A DNA stretch of 64,000 bases from Synechococcus sp. RS9909 (GTDB taxonomy: Bacteria > Cyanobacteriota > Cyanobacteriia > PCC-6307 > Cyanobiaceae): contig NZ_CP047943.1 of the NCBI RefSeq assembly GCF_014279595.1, positions 2,478,422 to 2,542,421 on the forward strand, in the 5' to 3' direction. The number at the start of each line of letters is the position of its first letter. Within the stretch, counting starts at the first letter, position 1. The position numbers and the translations under genes are program-made. Shown piece after piece: positions 20,908 through 29,938 of the stretch. The notes beneath the pieces are model-generated. The model worked only from the letters and a program-made list of their open reading frames with translations. It ran no database searches and was not told the DNA's origin.

Positions 20908-20979
20908 TGGGCGATGCCGGGATCGAACCAGCGACAATCTGCTTGTAAGGCAGGTGCTCTACCGCTGAGCTAATCGCCC
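20908..20979 (-). tRNA. tRNA-Val, anticodon UAC
   Basis: On the minus strand a 72-base cloverleaf begins GGGCGATTAGCTCAGCGGTA. A perfect 7-bp acceptor stem (GGGCGAT with ATCGCCC) closes it, with A as the discriminator. The anticodon loop reads CTTACAA, giving UAC at positions 34-36 (Val). The T arm contains GGTTCGATCCC. No CCA is encoded. It lies between the Fur-type gene and the DUF2227 gene, and the reported strand is opposite to both. Confidence 0.95.
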
Positions 20980-21035
20980 CTGCTGCCGATTGTGCCTGAG
21001 GGCGGCACGCTGGGTCCAACGCTGTCCTCCTCCTG

Positions 21036-21563
21036 ATGACCTCCGGCCGGGACCATGACCGTGCCACGACGATCGCCAGCCTGCCCCTGGCACTCCTGCT
21101 GATGCCGATTTTCGGAGGCGGAGCGGCAGCTCTGGGAGGCCTGACGTTTCTGATCGGTGGCCTCTGGCTCTCACCCGACCTCGACACCCACTCCCGCGCC
21201 TTCCAGCGCTGGGGACCGCTACGGCCGCTGTGGTGGCCCTACCAACGGCTGTTGCGCCATCGCTCCCTGATCTCCCATTCCCCGGTGCTCGGTAGCGCCG
21301 GTCGGCTGCTGTATCTGGCCGGCCTGATCGCCGGGCTGGCCTGGCTGCTCCAGCCCTGGGGTACCCCCAGCCCCGGGGAGCTGAGATCGGCACTGGCCAG
21401 GCTGTGGCAAGACCAGCGCGCCATGAGCCTGGCCATGCTGTGTGGGCTGGAAGCCAGCGCCTGGCTGCATTTGATCCAGGACGGCGACCCGGTGCCACGC
21501 CTGCCTCGGTTGCTGCGCCGCCAACGCCGCAGGCCCCGCCGCCGCACGAGGCAACGACGCTGA
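21036..21563 (+). CDS. DUF2227-type membrane protein, putative metal-binding
   Basis: This 175-residue membrane protein has the conserved pieces of the DUF2227 family: a hydrophobic N-terminal hairpin, LWLSPDLDTHSRAFQRWGPLR with an aspartate/His cluster, and HRSLISHSPVLGS. A C-terminal helix contains HLIQDGDPV. The H/D-rich motifs resemble those of membrane-bound metal-dependent hydrolases (YdjM-like), hence the metal-binding suggestion. The basic tail (RRQRRRPRRRTRQ) is probably cytoplasmic. The reaction is unknown. Confidence 0.78.
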   Translation: MTSGRDHDRATTIASLPLALLLMPIFGGGAAALGGLTFLIGGLWLSPDLDTHSRAFQRWGPLRPLWWPYQRLLRHRSLISHSPVLGSAGRLLYLAGLIAGLAWLLQPWGTPSPGELRSALARLWQDQRAMSLAMLCGLEASAWLHLIQDGDPVPRLPRLLRRQRRRPRRRTRQRR

Positions 21564-21601
21564 GCAGTGCGAGGGTGGCTCCATCGCCTGAATGCCAGCC
21601 C

Positions 21602-22444
21602 ATGGCCGCCGATTCCGCCACCAGCGCTGCCCTGCACGAGCTGATCGCCGTGGTGGCCCAGCTGCGCAACCCAGAAGGGGGTTGCCCTTGGGATCTGGAG
21701 CAAACCCATGCCTCCCTGGTGCCCTACGTGCTGGAAGAGGCCCACGAGGTGGCCGATGCGATCCGTCACGGCGATGACACCCACCTCAAAGAAGAGCTCG
21801 GTGATCTGCTGCTGCAGGTGGTGCTCCATGCCCAGATCGCCCAGGAGGAGGGCCGATTCGATCTGGCACAGATCGCCTCAGGCATCAGCGAGAAGCTGAT
21901 TCGCCGCCACCCCCATGTGTTCGGCGATGCCGAAGCAGCAAACAGCGCCACCGTGAAGGCCAACTGGGAGGCGATCAAAGCGGCGGAACGGAGCGCCGAC
22001 CCTGCCGGCGAACCCTCCGCGAGCCCCCTCAGCGATCGTCTCGCGGGCAAGGTGCGCGGCCAGCCCGCCATCGCCGGTGCCATGACCATCTCCAAAAAGG
22101 CCGCCGCGGCCGGCTTCGAGTGGGAGGCCATGGCCGGTGTGTGGGAGAAGGTGCACGAGGAGCTCGATGAGCTCAAGGAGGCGGTGGCGAGCGGCGACAA
22201 CAACCACGCCCAGGAGGAACTCGGCGATGTGCTGTTCACCCTGGTGAACGTGGCCCGCTGGTGCGGCATCGACCCGGAAGCCGGCCTGGCCGGCACCAAC
22301 CGCCGCTTCCTCGATCGCTTCTCCCGCGTGGAGGCCGCCCTCGGCGGCGACCTGCAGGGCCGCAGCATCCAGGAGCTGGAAGGTCTGTGGCAGCAGGCGA
22401 AGGCCGAGATCCGGGCCGAAGAAGCCTCTCTAGCAGCCGACTGA
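21602..22444 (+). CDS. mazG: Nucleoside triphosphate pyrophosphohydrolase MazG
   Basis: The protein is 280 residues with two MazG domains, as in E. coli MazG. The first contains CPWDLEQTHASLVPYVLEEAHEV and LKEELGDLLLQVVLHAQ, the second EKVHEELDELKEAVASGD and AQEELGDVLFTLVNVARW. The EExxE-x-ExxD helices bind Mg2+ and hydrolyse NTPs or dNTPs to NMPs, which is linked to nucleotide-pool cleaning and ppGpp levels. The start at 21602 gives the family-like N-terminus; upstream in-frame sequence is Pro/Ala-rich. It overlaps the convergent hydrolase gene by 15 bases. Confidence 0.93.
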   Translation: MAADSATSAALHELIAVVAQLRNPEGGCPWDLEQTHASLVPYVLEEAHEVADAIRHGDDTHLKEELGDLLLQVVLHAQIAQEEGRFDLAQIASGISEKLIRRHPHVFGDAEAANSATVKANWEAIKAAERSADPAGEPSASPLSDRLAGKVRGQPAIAGAMTISKKAAAAGFEWEAMAGVWEKVHEELDELKEAVASGDNNHAQEELGDVLFTLVNVARWCGIDPEAGLAGTNRRFLDRFSRVEAALGGDLQGRSIQELEGLWQQAKAEIRAEEASLAAD

Positions 22445-23185
22445 TCCGCCAAGTTCCTGATCAAGAAAACCGATCACTTCAGCCCAAGCCTGGTCAGCCA
22501 ACTGAGGATCCCAACGGTCACCGTCATCGCGCAGAAATGTGTGATTGGCTTCGTAAAGAAGTGTCCGATGAGAGAGATCGGGCAAGGCCTCGAGAGTCGA
22601 AAGAATCCCAGCCCGCGCGTCCGCCGGTACATGGGGATCCAGACTGCCGAAAATGGTGAGCAAGGCACCTTTGATCTCCCCTGCCCTCTGGATGCTGTCG
22701 GCAGGAGTCGAGCCCAACGTCCCGTCCTGCAAACCAGTGGGATAAACGCAGGCGCTCGCTCGCACATCGGTCCTGAAGGCAGCCCGGAAGGCCAGGTGAC
22801 CACCGATGCAAAAGCCGAGAGAGCCAAGCCGTCGAGCATCCACCCATGGTTGAGCGCCAAGCCAGGCCAGTGTGGCCGCGGTATCGGCGTCGTAGGCAGC
22901 AATCGGTGTGTTGCGAGCGTTGTGATTTCCCCGCAGCCGGCCGAGCGCATCGGGCTCGATCATCGTTCCGATCGGTTCGCGACGATGGAAGATCTCTGGT
23001 GCTGCCACCACATAGCCATAACCGGCCAATCGATCCGCCAGGCGGGTCATGGGGGCGCCGAGCTGATAGATATCGGAGAAAAACACAATCCCTGGCCAGC
23101 AACCCGACGTCACCGGCTGTGCCACATAGAGCCGCATCAGGCTGCCATCCACCGTGAGGCCGACCGAATCACGAGAAATGCGCAT
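22430..23185 (-). CDS. Dienelactone hydrolase family protein
   Basis: This alpha/beta hydrolase has about 251 residues with the dienelactone-hydrolase triad. The nucleophile elbow is GFCIGGHLA, using Cys rather than Ser, which is typical for this family. An Asp (FGSLDPHVPAD) and a His (EANHTFLRDD) follow. The N-terminal strand region LMRLYVAQPV and FFSDIYQLGAPM with RLAGYGYVVAAPEIFHR agree. It would open lactones or esters in the cytoplasm; the natural substrate is unknown. The ATG at 23185 is preferred to a GTG four codons upstream. Confidence 0.88.
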   Translation of the reverse strand: MRISRDSVGLTVDGSLMRLYVAQPVTSGCWPGIVFFSDIYQLGAPMTRLADRLAGYGYVVAAPEIFHRREPIGTMIEPDALGRLRGNHNARNTPIAAYDADTAATLAWLGAQPWVDARRLGSLGFCIGGHLAFRAAFRTDVRASACVYPTGLQDGTLGSTPADSIQRAGEIKGALLTIFGSLDPHVPADARAGILSTLEALPDLSHRTLLYEANHTFLRDDGDRWDPQLADQAWAEVIGFLDQELGGSVGC

Positions 23186-23256
23186 GGGAGAAACCACCCG
23201 ATCGAATGACCGTAGGAAGACCGAACGGAACTGTCAGCAACCGTGGAAAACCTCTG

Positions 23257-23730
23257 TCAATCCTCAAACGAAGGCCTGCCCTGCCGACGCCGTTTGAGCT
23301 GGCTGCGCTGTGCCTTGGCCTCAAGGCGCCGTTGCACCGCCGCCCGTCCGGGACGGGTGGGACGACGCTGGGGAGGGGGTGGCCTGAGCCCTTCGCGCAG
23401 CAGAGCCGCAAGACGCCCCAGGGCCAATTGACGGTTCTGCCATTGTGAGCGTTCCTCAGCCGCTACCACGCGCAGACAATCGCCCTCGAGGCGAGTTTTG
23501 AGGCGATCCTGAAGCCTGGCGCGACGGAACGGCCCCAACACACGGGACTGCTTCAGGTCAAACACCAGCTCCACACGAGAATCCGTGGTATTCACCCCCT
23601 GACCACCGGGACCGGAAGCACGAGAGAAGCGCCACTGCAGCTCCGCCGCCGGGATCACCAAACGCTCGTTGACGATGCAGTTCAAGGGATCAGAACTGAG
23701 CTGGACAAAGACGAAAGCATGACAACCCAA
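23257..23730 (-). CDS. arfB: Alternative ribosome-rescue factor / peptidyl-tRNA hydrolase ArfB (YaeJ-like)
   Basis: The protein is 157 residues from the ATG at 23730. Its GGQ loop (SGPGGQGVNTTDSRVEL) is that of class-I release factors. The basic C-terminal tail (RRLEAKAQRSQLKRRRQGRPSF) would enter the empty mRNA channel of stalled ribosomes. ArfB frees the peptide from ribosomes stuck at mRNA ends. Family members usually start close to the segment NERLVIPAAELQWRFSRA, so the first 16-18 residues may be surplus and a TTG just upstream of that segment is possible. It is divergent from, and overlaps by 12 bases, the next gene. Confidence 0.88.
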   Translation of the reverse strand: MGCHAFVFVQLSSDPLNCIVNERLVIPAAELQWRFSRASGPGGQGVNTTDSRVELVFDLKQSRVLGPFRRARLQDRLKTRLEGDCLRVVAAEERSQWQNRQLALGRLAALLREGLRPPPPQRRPTRPGRAAVQRRLEAKAQRSQLKRRRQGRPSFED

Positions 23731-24183
23731 CCACCGGCGGGTGCACTTAATCTAGAGAAGAGCCTGGCGGTGCGTTCAATGGCCTTTCAACTCAAGGAAT
23801 TCTTTGCGCCCTGGCTCAACAGCACAACCGAGAAAAGATCGTTTTTTCTGGCTCACCCAAGGGAAGCCATGGAAGAAATCGTTGGCGTTCCAAGCGACAT
23901 CGAAATCACGATTACCCAAAACAATCAGGAGATTTGGTTTCGCGCTTCTATCCCTAAACTGACGAACAACACAGCAGGATCGCTGGGGCATATGCGTCAA
24001 AACAACCAGCGCATTCTCAAGTGCCCTGTCTTAAAAGTCTCGGGAAGTGAATTCATCCAGAAGTACGAAAGCATTCTGATGGAGCACGGGATTCGCGTGC
24101 CAGATGATGTCATCGTTTCAATAGACAACGATGTCCAGGGCATGATTCATTTTGATGTGCGTCTTGACACCCTCTACTCCTGA
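23719..24183 (+). CDS. Protein with two NHLP-like (nitrile-hydratase leader-peptide-like) motifs, function unknown
   Basis: The product is 154 residues from ATG 23719, or 134 from ATG 23779, which would avoid overlap with arfB. Residues 42-79 (FFLAHPREAMEE, VPSDIEITITQNN, EIWFRASIP) follow the NHLP pattern: a DPxxA-like helix, a V-P-x-x-x-x-V strand, then a hydrophobic strand. Residues 116-149 (YESILMEHGIRVPDD, VSIDNDVQGMIHFDVRL) repeat it more loosely. NHLP domains lead RiPP precursors in picocyanobacteria, but here there is no double-Gly site and no Cys/Ser/Thr-rich core. The gene is clearly AT-richer than its neighbours, suggesting transfer. The function is unknown. Confidence 0.6.
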   Translation: MTTQPPAGALNLEKSLAVRSMAFQLKEFFAPWLNSTTEKRSFFLAHPREAMEEIVGVPSDIEITITQNNQEIWFRASIPKLTNNTAGSLGHMRQNNQRILKCPVLKVSGSEFIQKYESILMEHGIRVPDDVIVSIDNDVQGMIHFDVRLDTLYS

Positions 24184-24253
24184 AGGCCGATCTCTGACCT
24201 GACAGGAGACCTCCTGACGGTTTTAGCTGGACGTAGACCCTGCCACCCCCTGC

Positions 24254-25117
24254 ATGACCCACAATGCCGCCCCCACCCCCGGCTGGGTCGACGAGCACCA
24301 CCTCGGCGTTCGCTACGGACTGGAAGGCCGGGTGCTGGTGGAGGAACAGAGCCCCTTCCAGCGGATCACCGTGATCGACAGCCTGCGCTACGGCAAGGGT
24401 CTGCTGCTCGACGGCTGCTGGATGACGGCCGAGCGCCAGGAACGGCACTATCACGAATCTCTGGTTCACCCCGCCCTCTGCAGCGCCGCCCAGATCGAAC
24501 GGGTGCTGGTGATCGGCGGCGGCGATGGCGGCACCGCCCGCGAGTGCCTGCGCCACCCGGGCGTTCAGCACCTCGACATGGTGGAAATCGATGGACGGGT
24601 GGTGAAACTGAGTCAGCAACACCTGCCCTCCATCGGTGGCGGTTGCTGGCAGGACCGCCGTTTTCACCTCACCGTGGGCGACGGCATCGCCTGGGCCGCC
24701 AACGCTCCAACCGCCAGCTACGACGTGGTGCTCGTGGATGGCTCTGATCCCGCCGGTCCGGCCGAGGGCCTGTTCAACCGCGCCTTTTTCGAGCAGTGCC
24801 GGCGCATCCTCAAACCCGGTGGCGTGTTCGCCACCCAGAGCGAGTCACCGGAGGCCTTCCGCCAGGTGCACATCGACACGGTGACGGTGATCCGCGAGGT
24901 GTTCGGCCACGCCGATCCGATGTACGGCTGGGTGCCGATGTATCCGAGCGGCTGGTGGAGCTGGACCTTTGCCGCCACCGACAGTCGCCGCTACCTGAAT
25001 CCGGATCCCTGCCGCGCCGCCGCCGTGGCCGAGGGCTGCGAGATCTGGAGCCCCCGCTGGCAACGCGGCGCGTTTGATGCGATTCCCGCCGCGATCGAGC
25101 GGGCACTGAACGCCTGA
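24254..25117 (+). CDS. speE: Spermidine synthase (polyamine aminopropyltransferase)
   Basis: This 287-residue protein has the spermidine synthase fold: an N-terminal beta domain ([15 protein letters not shown] preceded by GLEGRV), the decarboxylated-SAM site ([26 protein letters not shown]), and the acidic aminopropyl-acceptor region [19 protein letters not shown]. It transfers aminopropyl groups from decarboxylated SAM to putrescine or a related polyamine. It ends 4 bases before the agmatinase-family gene, so the pair forms a polyamine operon. Confidence 0.95.
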   Translation: MTHNAAPTPGWVDEHHLGVRYGLEGRVLVEEQSPFQRITVIDSLRYGKGLLLDGCWMTAERQERHYHESLVHPALCSAAQIERVLVIGGGDGGTARECLRHPGVQHLDMVEIDGRVVKLSQQHLPSIGGGCWQDRRFHLTVGDGIAWAANAPTASYDVVLVDGSDPAGPAEGLFNRAFFEQCRRILKPGGVFATQSESPEAFRQVHIDTVTVIREVFGHADPMYGWVPMYPSGWWSWTFAATDSRRYLNPDPCRAAAVAEGCEIWSPRWQRGAFDAIPAAIERALNA

Positions 25118-25121
25118 GGCC

Positions 25122-25982
25122 ATGACCTACCGCCCACGCTTCGACACCGACGGCGCCATCTTCATGGGCTCCAGGCGCGACCCCGGCGGCTGCCGCGTCG
25201 GCCTGTTCGGTGTGCCCTACGACGGCACCACCTCCTTCCGCCCCGGCACCCGCTTCGGGCCGGCCGCCATTCGGGAGGTGAGTTCGGGCCTGGAAACCTA
25301 TTGCCCCCAGCTGGACTTAGACCTGGAGGCGATGGCCTTCGCCGATCTGGGTGCTGTCGACATTCCCTTTGGCGATCCGGAGCCGGTGGTGGAGGCGGTC
25401 AAGCAGGCCACCGACGCCGTGCTCTCCCTGGGGCTCAAACCGCTGATGCTCGGCGGTGAGCACTCGATCAGTTCCGGCGCCGTGGCGGCGGTGGCGGATA
25501 AGCATCCCGATCTGGCGCTGGTGCAGCTCGATGCCCACGCCGACCTGCGCCACGACTGGCTGGGTGCCCACCACAGCCATGCCTGCGCCATGCGCCGCTG
25601 CCTCGAGGTGCTGCCCAGTCAGCAGCTGCTGCAGCTTGCCATCCGCAGTGGCACCCGTGAGGAGTTCCTGGAGCTCCGTCAAACCGGACGCCTGATCGCC
25701 CGCGAGCGGATGCTCGAGGCCCTGCAACCGCTGCGGGGGATTCCCCTCTACCTCACCGTCGATCTCGACTGGTTTGATCCAGCGGTGATGGCCGGCACCG
25801 GAACCCCTGAACCCGGCGGCTTCCTCTGGAGCGACTTCGCCGAGCTGGTGGCGGAACTGAGTCACCACAACCTGGTGGCAGCCGATGTGGTGGAACTGGC
25901 ACCCCAGCTGGATCCCTCGGGCGTGAGCAGCGTGTTGGCGAGCAAGGTGGTGCGGAGCCTGCTCATGCTGCTGCATCAGTAG
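25122..25982 (+). CDS. speB: Agmatinase / ureohydrolase family
   Basis: This 286-residue protein is an arginase-agmatinase-type enzyme. The binuclear Mn2+ ligands are visible: GGEHSIS (His), DAHADLR (three of the Asp/His ligands) and DLDWFDPAVM (two Asp). The TRFGPAAIRE and VPYDGTTS signatures are those of agmatinases. It would hydrolyse agmatine to putrescine and urea, feeding the adjacent speE, and the urea could enter the urease pathway encoded later in the window. A guanidino-acid substrate other than agmatine cannot be excluded. Confidence 0.9.
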   Translation: MTYRPRFDTDGAIFMGSRRDPGGCRVGLFGVPYDGTTSFRPGTRFGPAAIREVSSGLETYCPQLDLDLEAMAFADLGAVDIPFGDPEPVVEAVKQATDAVLSLGLKPLMLGGEHSISSGAVAAVADKHPDLALVQLDAHADLRHDWLGAHHSHACAMRRCLEVLPSQQLLQLAIRSGTREEFLELRQTGRLIARERMLEALQPLRGIPLYLTVDLDWFDPAVMAGTGTPEPGGFLWSDFAELVAELSHHNLVAADVVELAPQLDPSGVSSVLASKVVRSLLMLLHQ

Positions 25983-26389
25983 TAGTGGCAGGCATCGAGC
26001 CGCTGCTCCCGCAGGCGGGTGTGCTGCCGCCCGAGCAGGCTGATCACCATGGTGGGGTGGCGGTGGATCAGCTCCAGAAAGGTGTTGCGAGGAAGACGCA
26101 CCACTGAAACGGGAGTCAGCGCCCTGGCCTCGCGGCTGTGATGCAGCCGCTGGCGACCCAGATCCTCGAAAAAGAACACCTCGCCTCGGCTGTAACGCAG
26201 CCGCCCATCGAGCGGGGCGGACAGCTCCACCAGGCCCTGGTCGAGGGCATACACCGCCTTGACCCTCTCGCCACGACGGAAGAGCACACCGCCGGTGGGA
26301 AAGGTGAGCCGATCGGCGTGATCGTGTTCGGCGATCAACTCCACCGGCGATGGCAGGGTGCTGGTGGCGATCAACGCGTCAGGGTTCAT
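25976..26389 (-). CDS. Cyclic-nucleotide-binding-fold protein without DNA-binding domain
   Basis: The protein is 137 residues from the ATG at 26389. It shows the CRP-like jelly roll: LTFPTGGVLFRRGERVKAVYALDQGLVELSAP, then YSRGEVFFFEDLGRQRLHHSREARALTPVSVVRLPRNTFLELI. The usual phosphate-binding cassette (GE-x5-R-A/S) is only partly recognisable, so ligand binding is uncertain. There is no C-terminal helix-turn-helix, so it is not a complete CRP/FNR regulator. It overlaps the convergent speB by 7 bases. The frame stays open 18 codons upstream (to 26443). Confidence 0.75.
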   Translation of the reverse strand: MNPDALIATSTLPSPVELIAEHDHADRLTFPTGGVLFRRGERVKAVYALDQGLVELSAPLDGRLRYSRGEVFFFEDLGRQRLHHSREARALTPVSVVRLPRNTFLELIHRHPTMVISLLGRQHTRLREQRLDACHYY

Positions 26390-26491
26390 GGACGAACCCC
26401 CATCCTCACGAACGCGCCGACTGGGCGGGGTCGCATGGAGCACAGAGCCCCACGGTGCATCGATTTTTTTGCTTTTCTTCAGGATTCCGGC

Positions 26492-26860
26492 TCATCCCTC
26501 CACTCCTGCTGCCACCGGCACGGGGCGCTGATCGAGTTCCAACTGCACATCAGCCCGAACACCTGGTGGCTCCAACGCCTGCAACCGGGGCAATTCGGGA
26601 GGCCTGGCCGTCCAGTGATGACACCAGGCCACGCGTGCCAGTTCCGCATGCACCGGTAACCGCCGCAAGCGACACCAGCCCCCCTCCGCCGCCGCAGCCA
26701 ACCCACTCGCGGCGCAATGGAGACAGCTGTGGCAGCAGACGTCAGCCAAGCGGAAGACTCGGGAGCACCCAGGGTAAGGACGGTCAAAAAAGCGAACCAG
26801 TCGAAGCCACAAATCTGCGCCTTTACTTCCACTTTCAGACGCCAGCGGGCGGCAATCCAT
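26492..26860 (-). CDS. Cysteine-rich conserved hypothetical protein
   Basis: The protein is 122 residues from the ATG at 26860; the frame is open further upstream but there mirrors gcvT. Five closely spaced Cys (CCHSCLHC region and WCRLRRL) plus WCHHWTARPPELP suggest a small metal-binding or redox domain. I recall a similar pattern (WC.LR.LPVHPEL, then WCHHWTARPP) in picocyanobacterial hypothetical proteins, which is why this frame was chosen over the other minus-strand frame across the same bases. The function is unknown. The start could lie later, near the segment VRFFDRPYPG. Confidence 0.55.
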   Translation of the reverse strand: MDCRPLASESGSKGADLWLRLVRFFDRPYPGCSRVFRLADVCCHSCLHCAASGLAAAAEGGWCRLRRLPVHAELARVAWCHHWTARPPELPRLQALEPPGVRADVQLELDQRPVPVAAGVEG

Positions 26861-26890
26861 AGGATCGCCGCACACCGCATCAACGGCTGA

Positions 26891-27991
26891 ATGGACCTGA
26901 AGCGCACGCCCCTGCACGACCTCTGTCTGGCGGCCGGGGCTCGCATGGTTCCCTTCGCGGGCTGGGAGATGCCCCTGCAATTCTCCGGTCTGCTGGCGGA
27001 GCACCGGGCTGTCCGCGAGGCGGCGGGCCTGTTCGACATCTCCCATATGGGCGTGGTGCGCCTGGACGGGACCAACCCCAAGGATGCGCTCCAAGGGCTG
27101 GTGCCAAGCGACCTGCACCGGATCGGGCCTGGCCAGGCCTGCTACACCGTGCTGCTCAACGCCAACGGCGGCATTCTCGACGATCTGATCGTGTACGACC
27201 TCGAGGATGGCGCCCTTCTCCTGGTGATCAATGCGGCCTGCGCAGCCCGTGACACCGCCTGGTTGCGCGACCACCTGGAACCGGCCGGGATCCACCTCAG
27301 CGATGTCAAAGGGGATGGCCTCCTGCTCGCCCTGCAGGGACCGGAGGCCAGGCAACATCTCGAAGCATTGTCCGGTAACGATCTGCAGGAACTGCCACGC
27401 TTCGGCCACCGCTGGCTACAGATCAGCGGCCTGACACCCGAGCCCACCCGGGTGCTGGCAGCACGCACGGGTTACACGGGTGAAGACGGTTTTGAACTGC
27501 TGCTGCCGCGCGAAGCGGGTCGGGCCCTCTGGTCACAGCTCCTGGAGCGGGGGGTGCGCCCCTGCGGGCTGGGTGCACGCGACAGCCTGCGCCTGGAAGC
27601 GGCGATGCATCTCTATGGTCAAGACATGGATCAGAACACCAGCCCCCTGCAAGCGGGGCTCGGCTGGCTGGTGCACCTGGAGAACCCGGTGCCGTTCATC
27701 GGCCGCGATGCCTTGGAGCGAGAGGTCGAGCAGGGCAGCGAGCGACGTCTGGTGGGCCTGCGCCTGGAGGGACGGGCGATTCCGCGCCATGGCTATCCGA
27801 TCCTGCACGACGGCCAACCCGTGGGCACCATCACCAGCGGCGGCTGGTCACCAACGCTGGAAGCGGGCATCGGCCTCGGCTACGTGAGCCGCTCTCTGGC
27901 CCGCGCAGGCACCGATCTGGCGGTGGAGATCCGAGGCCAACAGCAGCCCGCCACGGTGGTGAAGCGACCCTTCTACAGGCGCCCGGGCTGA
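26891..27991 (+). CDS. gcvT: Glycine cleavage system T protein (aminomethyltransferase)
   Basis: At 366 residues it has the normal GcvT length. Family features are LHDLCLAAGARMVPFAGWEMPLQF at the start, SHMGVVRLDG, GGILDDLIVY (the conserved Asp for THF catalysis), TGYTGEDGFEL and GARDSLRLEA. It transfers the aminomethyl carbon of glycine from H-protein lipoate to THF, as part of photorespiratory glycine breakdown. The other gcv genes are not nearby. I see no glycine-riboswitch fold in the short 30-base leader downstream of the opposite gene. Confidence 0.96.
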   Translation: MDLKRTPLHDLCLAAGARMVPFAGWEMPLQFSGLLAEHRAVREAAGLFDISHMGVVRLDGTNPKDALQGLVPSDLHRIGPGQACYTVLLNANGGILDDLIVYDLEDGALLLVINAACAARDTAWLRDHLEPAGIHLSDVKGDGLLLALQGPEARQHLEALSGNDLQELPRFGHRWLQISGLTPEPTRVLAARTGYTGEDGFELLLPREAGRALWSQLLERGVRPCGLGARDSLRLEAAMHLYGQDMDQNTSPLQAGLGWLVHLENPVPFIGRDALEREVEQGSERRLVGLRLEGRAIPRHGYPILHDGQPVGTITSGGWSPTLEAGIGLGYVSRSLARAGTDLAVEIRGQQQPATVVKRPFYRRPG

Positions 27992-28051
27992 GCCAGGACC
28001 CGGTGGGGGCCCTATGGGAAACTCGCTTGTCTCCCACCACCAACAGATCCC

Positions 28052-29872
28052 ATGCGCAGCAACGGATGCGGCGACCTGCGCAAGCAGCAGATCGACGACC
28101 AGGTGCAGCTCTGCGGCTGGGTGGACCGTCGCCGTGATCACGGTGGTGTGATTTTCATCGACCTGCGCGACCGCAGCGGCACCGTTCAGGTGACGGTGGA
28201 CCCCGATCTGGGTGCGGAAGCCTTTGCCGTGGCGGAACATCTGCGCAGCGAATCCGTGCTGCAGGTGGCCGGCACGGTGCGCGCCAGACCGGAAGAGTCG
28301 CGGAATGAACGCCTCACCACCGGTGATGTGGAAGTGCTGGCCAGCAGCATCACCGTGCTCAATGGCGTGAAAGGCACCCTGCCCTTCCCGGTGTCGATTC
28401 ACGACGAGGAAAACACCCGCGAGGAACTGCGCCTGCGCCATCGCTATCTCGATCTGCGCCGCAAGCGCATGAACGACAACCTGCGCCTGCGCGCCCACAC
28501 GATCCAGACCGCGCGGCGCTTCCTCGAAGACGAGGGGTTCATCGAAGTGGAGACCCCGGTGTTGACGCGCTCCACCCCGGAAGGCGCTCGCGACTACATC
28601 CTGCCGAGCCGGGTGTGTGGCGGTGAGTGGTTCGCCCTGCCCCAATCGCCCCAGCTGTTCAAGCAACTGCTGATGGTGGGTGGCATCGAGCGGTACTACC
28701 AGGTGGCCCGCTGCTTCCGGGACGAAGACCTGCGTGCCGATCGGCAGCCGGAATTCACCCAGCTGGATATGGAGATGAGCTTCATGGATCAGGACGAGAT
28801 CCTTGATCTGAACGAGCGCCTGATCAGCAGCATCTGGAAGGCCGTGAAGGGCGTGGAGCTGCCCCGTCCCTTTCCGCGGATGACGTGGCACGACGCCATG
28901 GAGCGCTACGGCACCGACCGGCCCGACACCCGCTACGGCATGGAGCTCACCAATGTGAGCGACATCGTGGCCAGCATGGGCTTCAAAGTATTCAGCGGTG
29001 CCGTCAAGGCCGGCGGTTCGGTGAAATGCATCGCCGTGCCCGGCGGCAACGACGCCGTGAGCAATGTGCGCATCAAACCCGGTGGCGATGTATTCAGTGA
29101 GGCCCAGCAGGCGGGCGCCGGCGGCCTCGCCTTCATCCGGGTGCGCGAAGGCGGCGACATCGACACGATCGGCGCCATCAAAGACAACCTCTCTGAAGAA
29201 CAAAAGCAGGAGCTGCTCAGCCGCACCGGCGCCGAGGCCGGCACCCTGCTGCTGTTCGGCGCCGGCGACACCGCCACGGTGAACAAGGCCCTGGATCGGG
29301 TGCGCCAGGTCCTGGCCAGAGAGCTGGGCCTGGTGCCAGCGGATCGCAACAACGATCAGTGGAATTTCCTCTGGGTCGTGGATTTCCCCATGTTCGAGTT
29401 CAACGCCGATGAGAACCGCCTCGAAGCGCTGCATCACCCCTTCTGCGCGCCCAACGGCAACGATCTGGGCAGCGATCCGGCCGCCTGGGCCGAGACCCTG
29501 CCCGGCGCCCGCGCCCAGGCCTACGACCTGGTGCTCAACGGCCTCGAACTGGGCGGCGGCTCCTTGCGCATCCATGATTCAGCCCTGCAGCGCCAGGTGC
29601 TGAAGACCATCGGCCTGCCGGAAGCCGAAGCAAAGGAGCAGTTCGGCTTCCTGATCGAGGCCCTCGACATGGGGGCGCCACCGCACGGCGGCCTGGCCTT
29701 CGGCCTCGATCGGATGGTGATGTTGCTCGCTGGCGAAGAATCCATCCGCGACACCATCGCCTTCCCGAAAACGCAGCAGGCACGGTGCCTGATGACCGCC
29801 GCACCCGCCGGCGTCTCCGACCGTCAGCTTGAAGAGCTGCACGTAGCCAGCACCTGGGTGGATCCCGAATAG
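28052..29872 (+). CDS. aspS: Aspartyl-tRNA synthetase (bacterial type)
   Basis: This 606-residue class II synthetase has an N-terminal OB-fold anticodon-binding domain ([26 protein letters not shown]). The catalytic core contains motif 2 ([25 protein letters not shown]) and the bacterial GAD insertion (about 300-420). Motif 3 ([16 protein letters not shown]) lies near the end. It charges tRNA-Asp, and may also mischarge tRNA-Asn if the organism uses the GatCAB route, which the sequence here cannot settle. The start is the ATG at 28052, 60 bases after gcvT. Confidence 0.97.
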   Translation: MRSNGCGDLRKQQIDDQVQLCGWVDRRRDHGGVIFIDLRDRSGTVQVTVDPDLGAEAFAVAEHLRSESVLQVAGTVRARPEESRNERLTTGDVEVLASSITVLNGVKGTLPFPVSIHDEENTREELRLRHRYLDLRRKRMNDNLRLRAHTIQTARRFLEDEGFIEVETPVLTRSTPEGARDYILPSRVCGGEWFALPQSPQLFKQLLMVGGIERYYQVARCFRDEDLRADRQPEFTQLDMEMSFMDQDEILDLNERLISSIWKAVKGVELPRPFPRMTWHDAMERYGTDRPDTRYGMELTNVSDIVASMGFKVFSGAVKAGGSVKCIAVPGGNDAVSNVRIKPGGDVFSEAQQAGAGGLAFIRVREGGDIDTIGAIKDNLSEEQKQELLSRTGAEAGTLLLFGAGDTATVNKALDRVRQVLARELGLVPADRNNDQWNFLWVVDFPMFEFNADENRLEALHHPFCAPNGNDLGSDPAAWAETLPGARAQAYDLVLNGLELGGGSLRIHDSALQRQVLKTIGLPEAEAKEQFGFLIEALDMGAPPHGGLAFGLDRMVMLLAGEESIRDTIAFPKTQQARCLMTAAPAGVSDRQLEELHVASTWVDPE

Positions 29873-29938
29873 ATTCCGCTCATTCCAGCCACCGGCAGCG
29901 ATCCGGCGAAACCCTGAAGGCATTCAGGCGACTGGCTG

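Noticed and set aside
23719-24183. Lanthipeptide precursor
   Set aside because: No double-Gly leader end, no Cys/Ser/Thr-rich core, only one Cys and no modifying enzyme in the window, so the precursor role is not supported.
26861-26890. Glycine riboswitch upstream of gcvT
   Set aside because: Only about 30 bases separate gcvT from the opposite gene, which is too short for the riboswitch, and no matching fold was seen.
27848-29575. 575-residue open frame antisense to aspS
   Set aside because: It is His/Gln/Val-rich with no motif, and lies opposite intact aspS.
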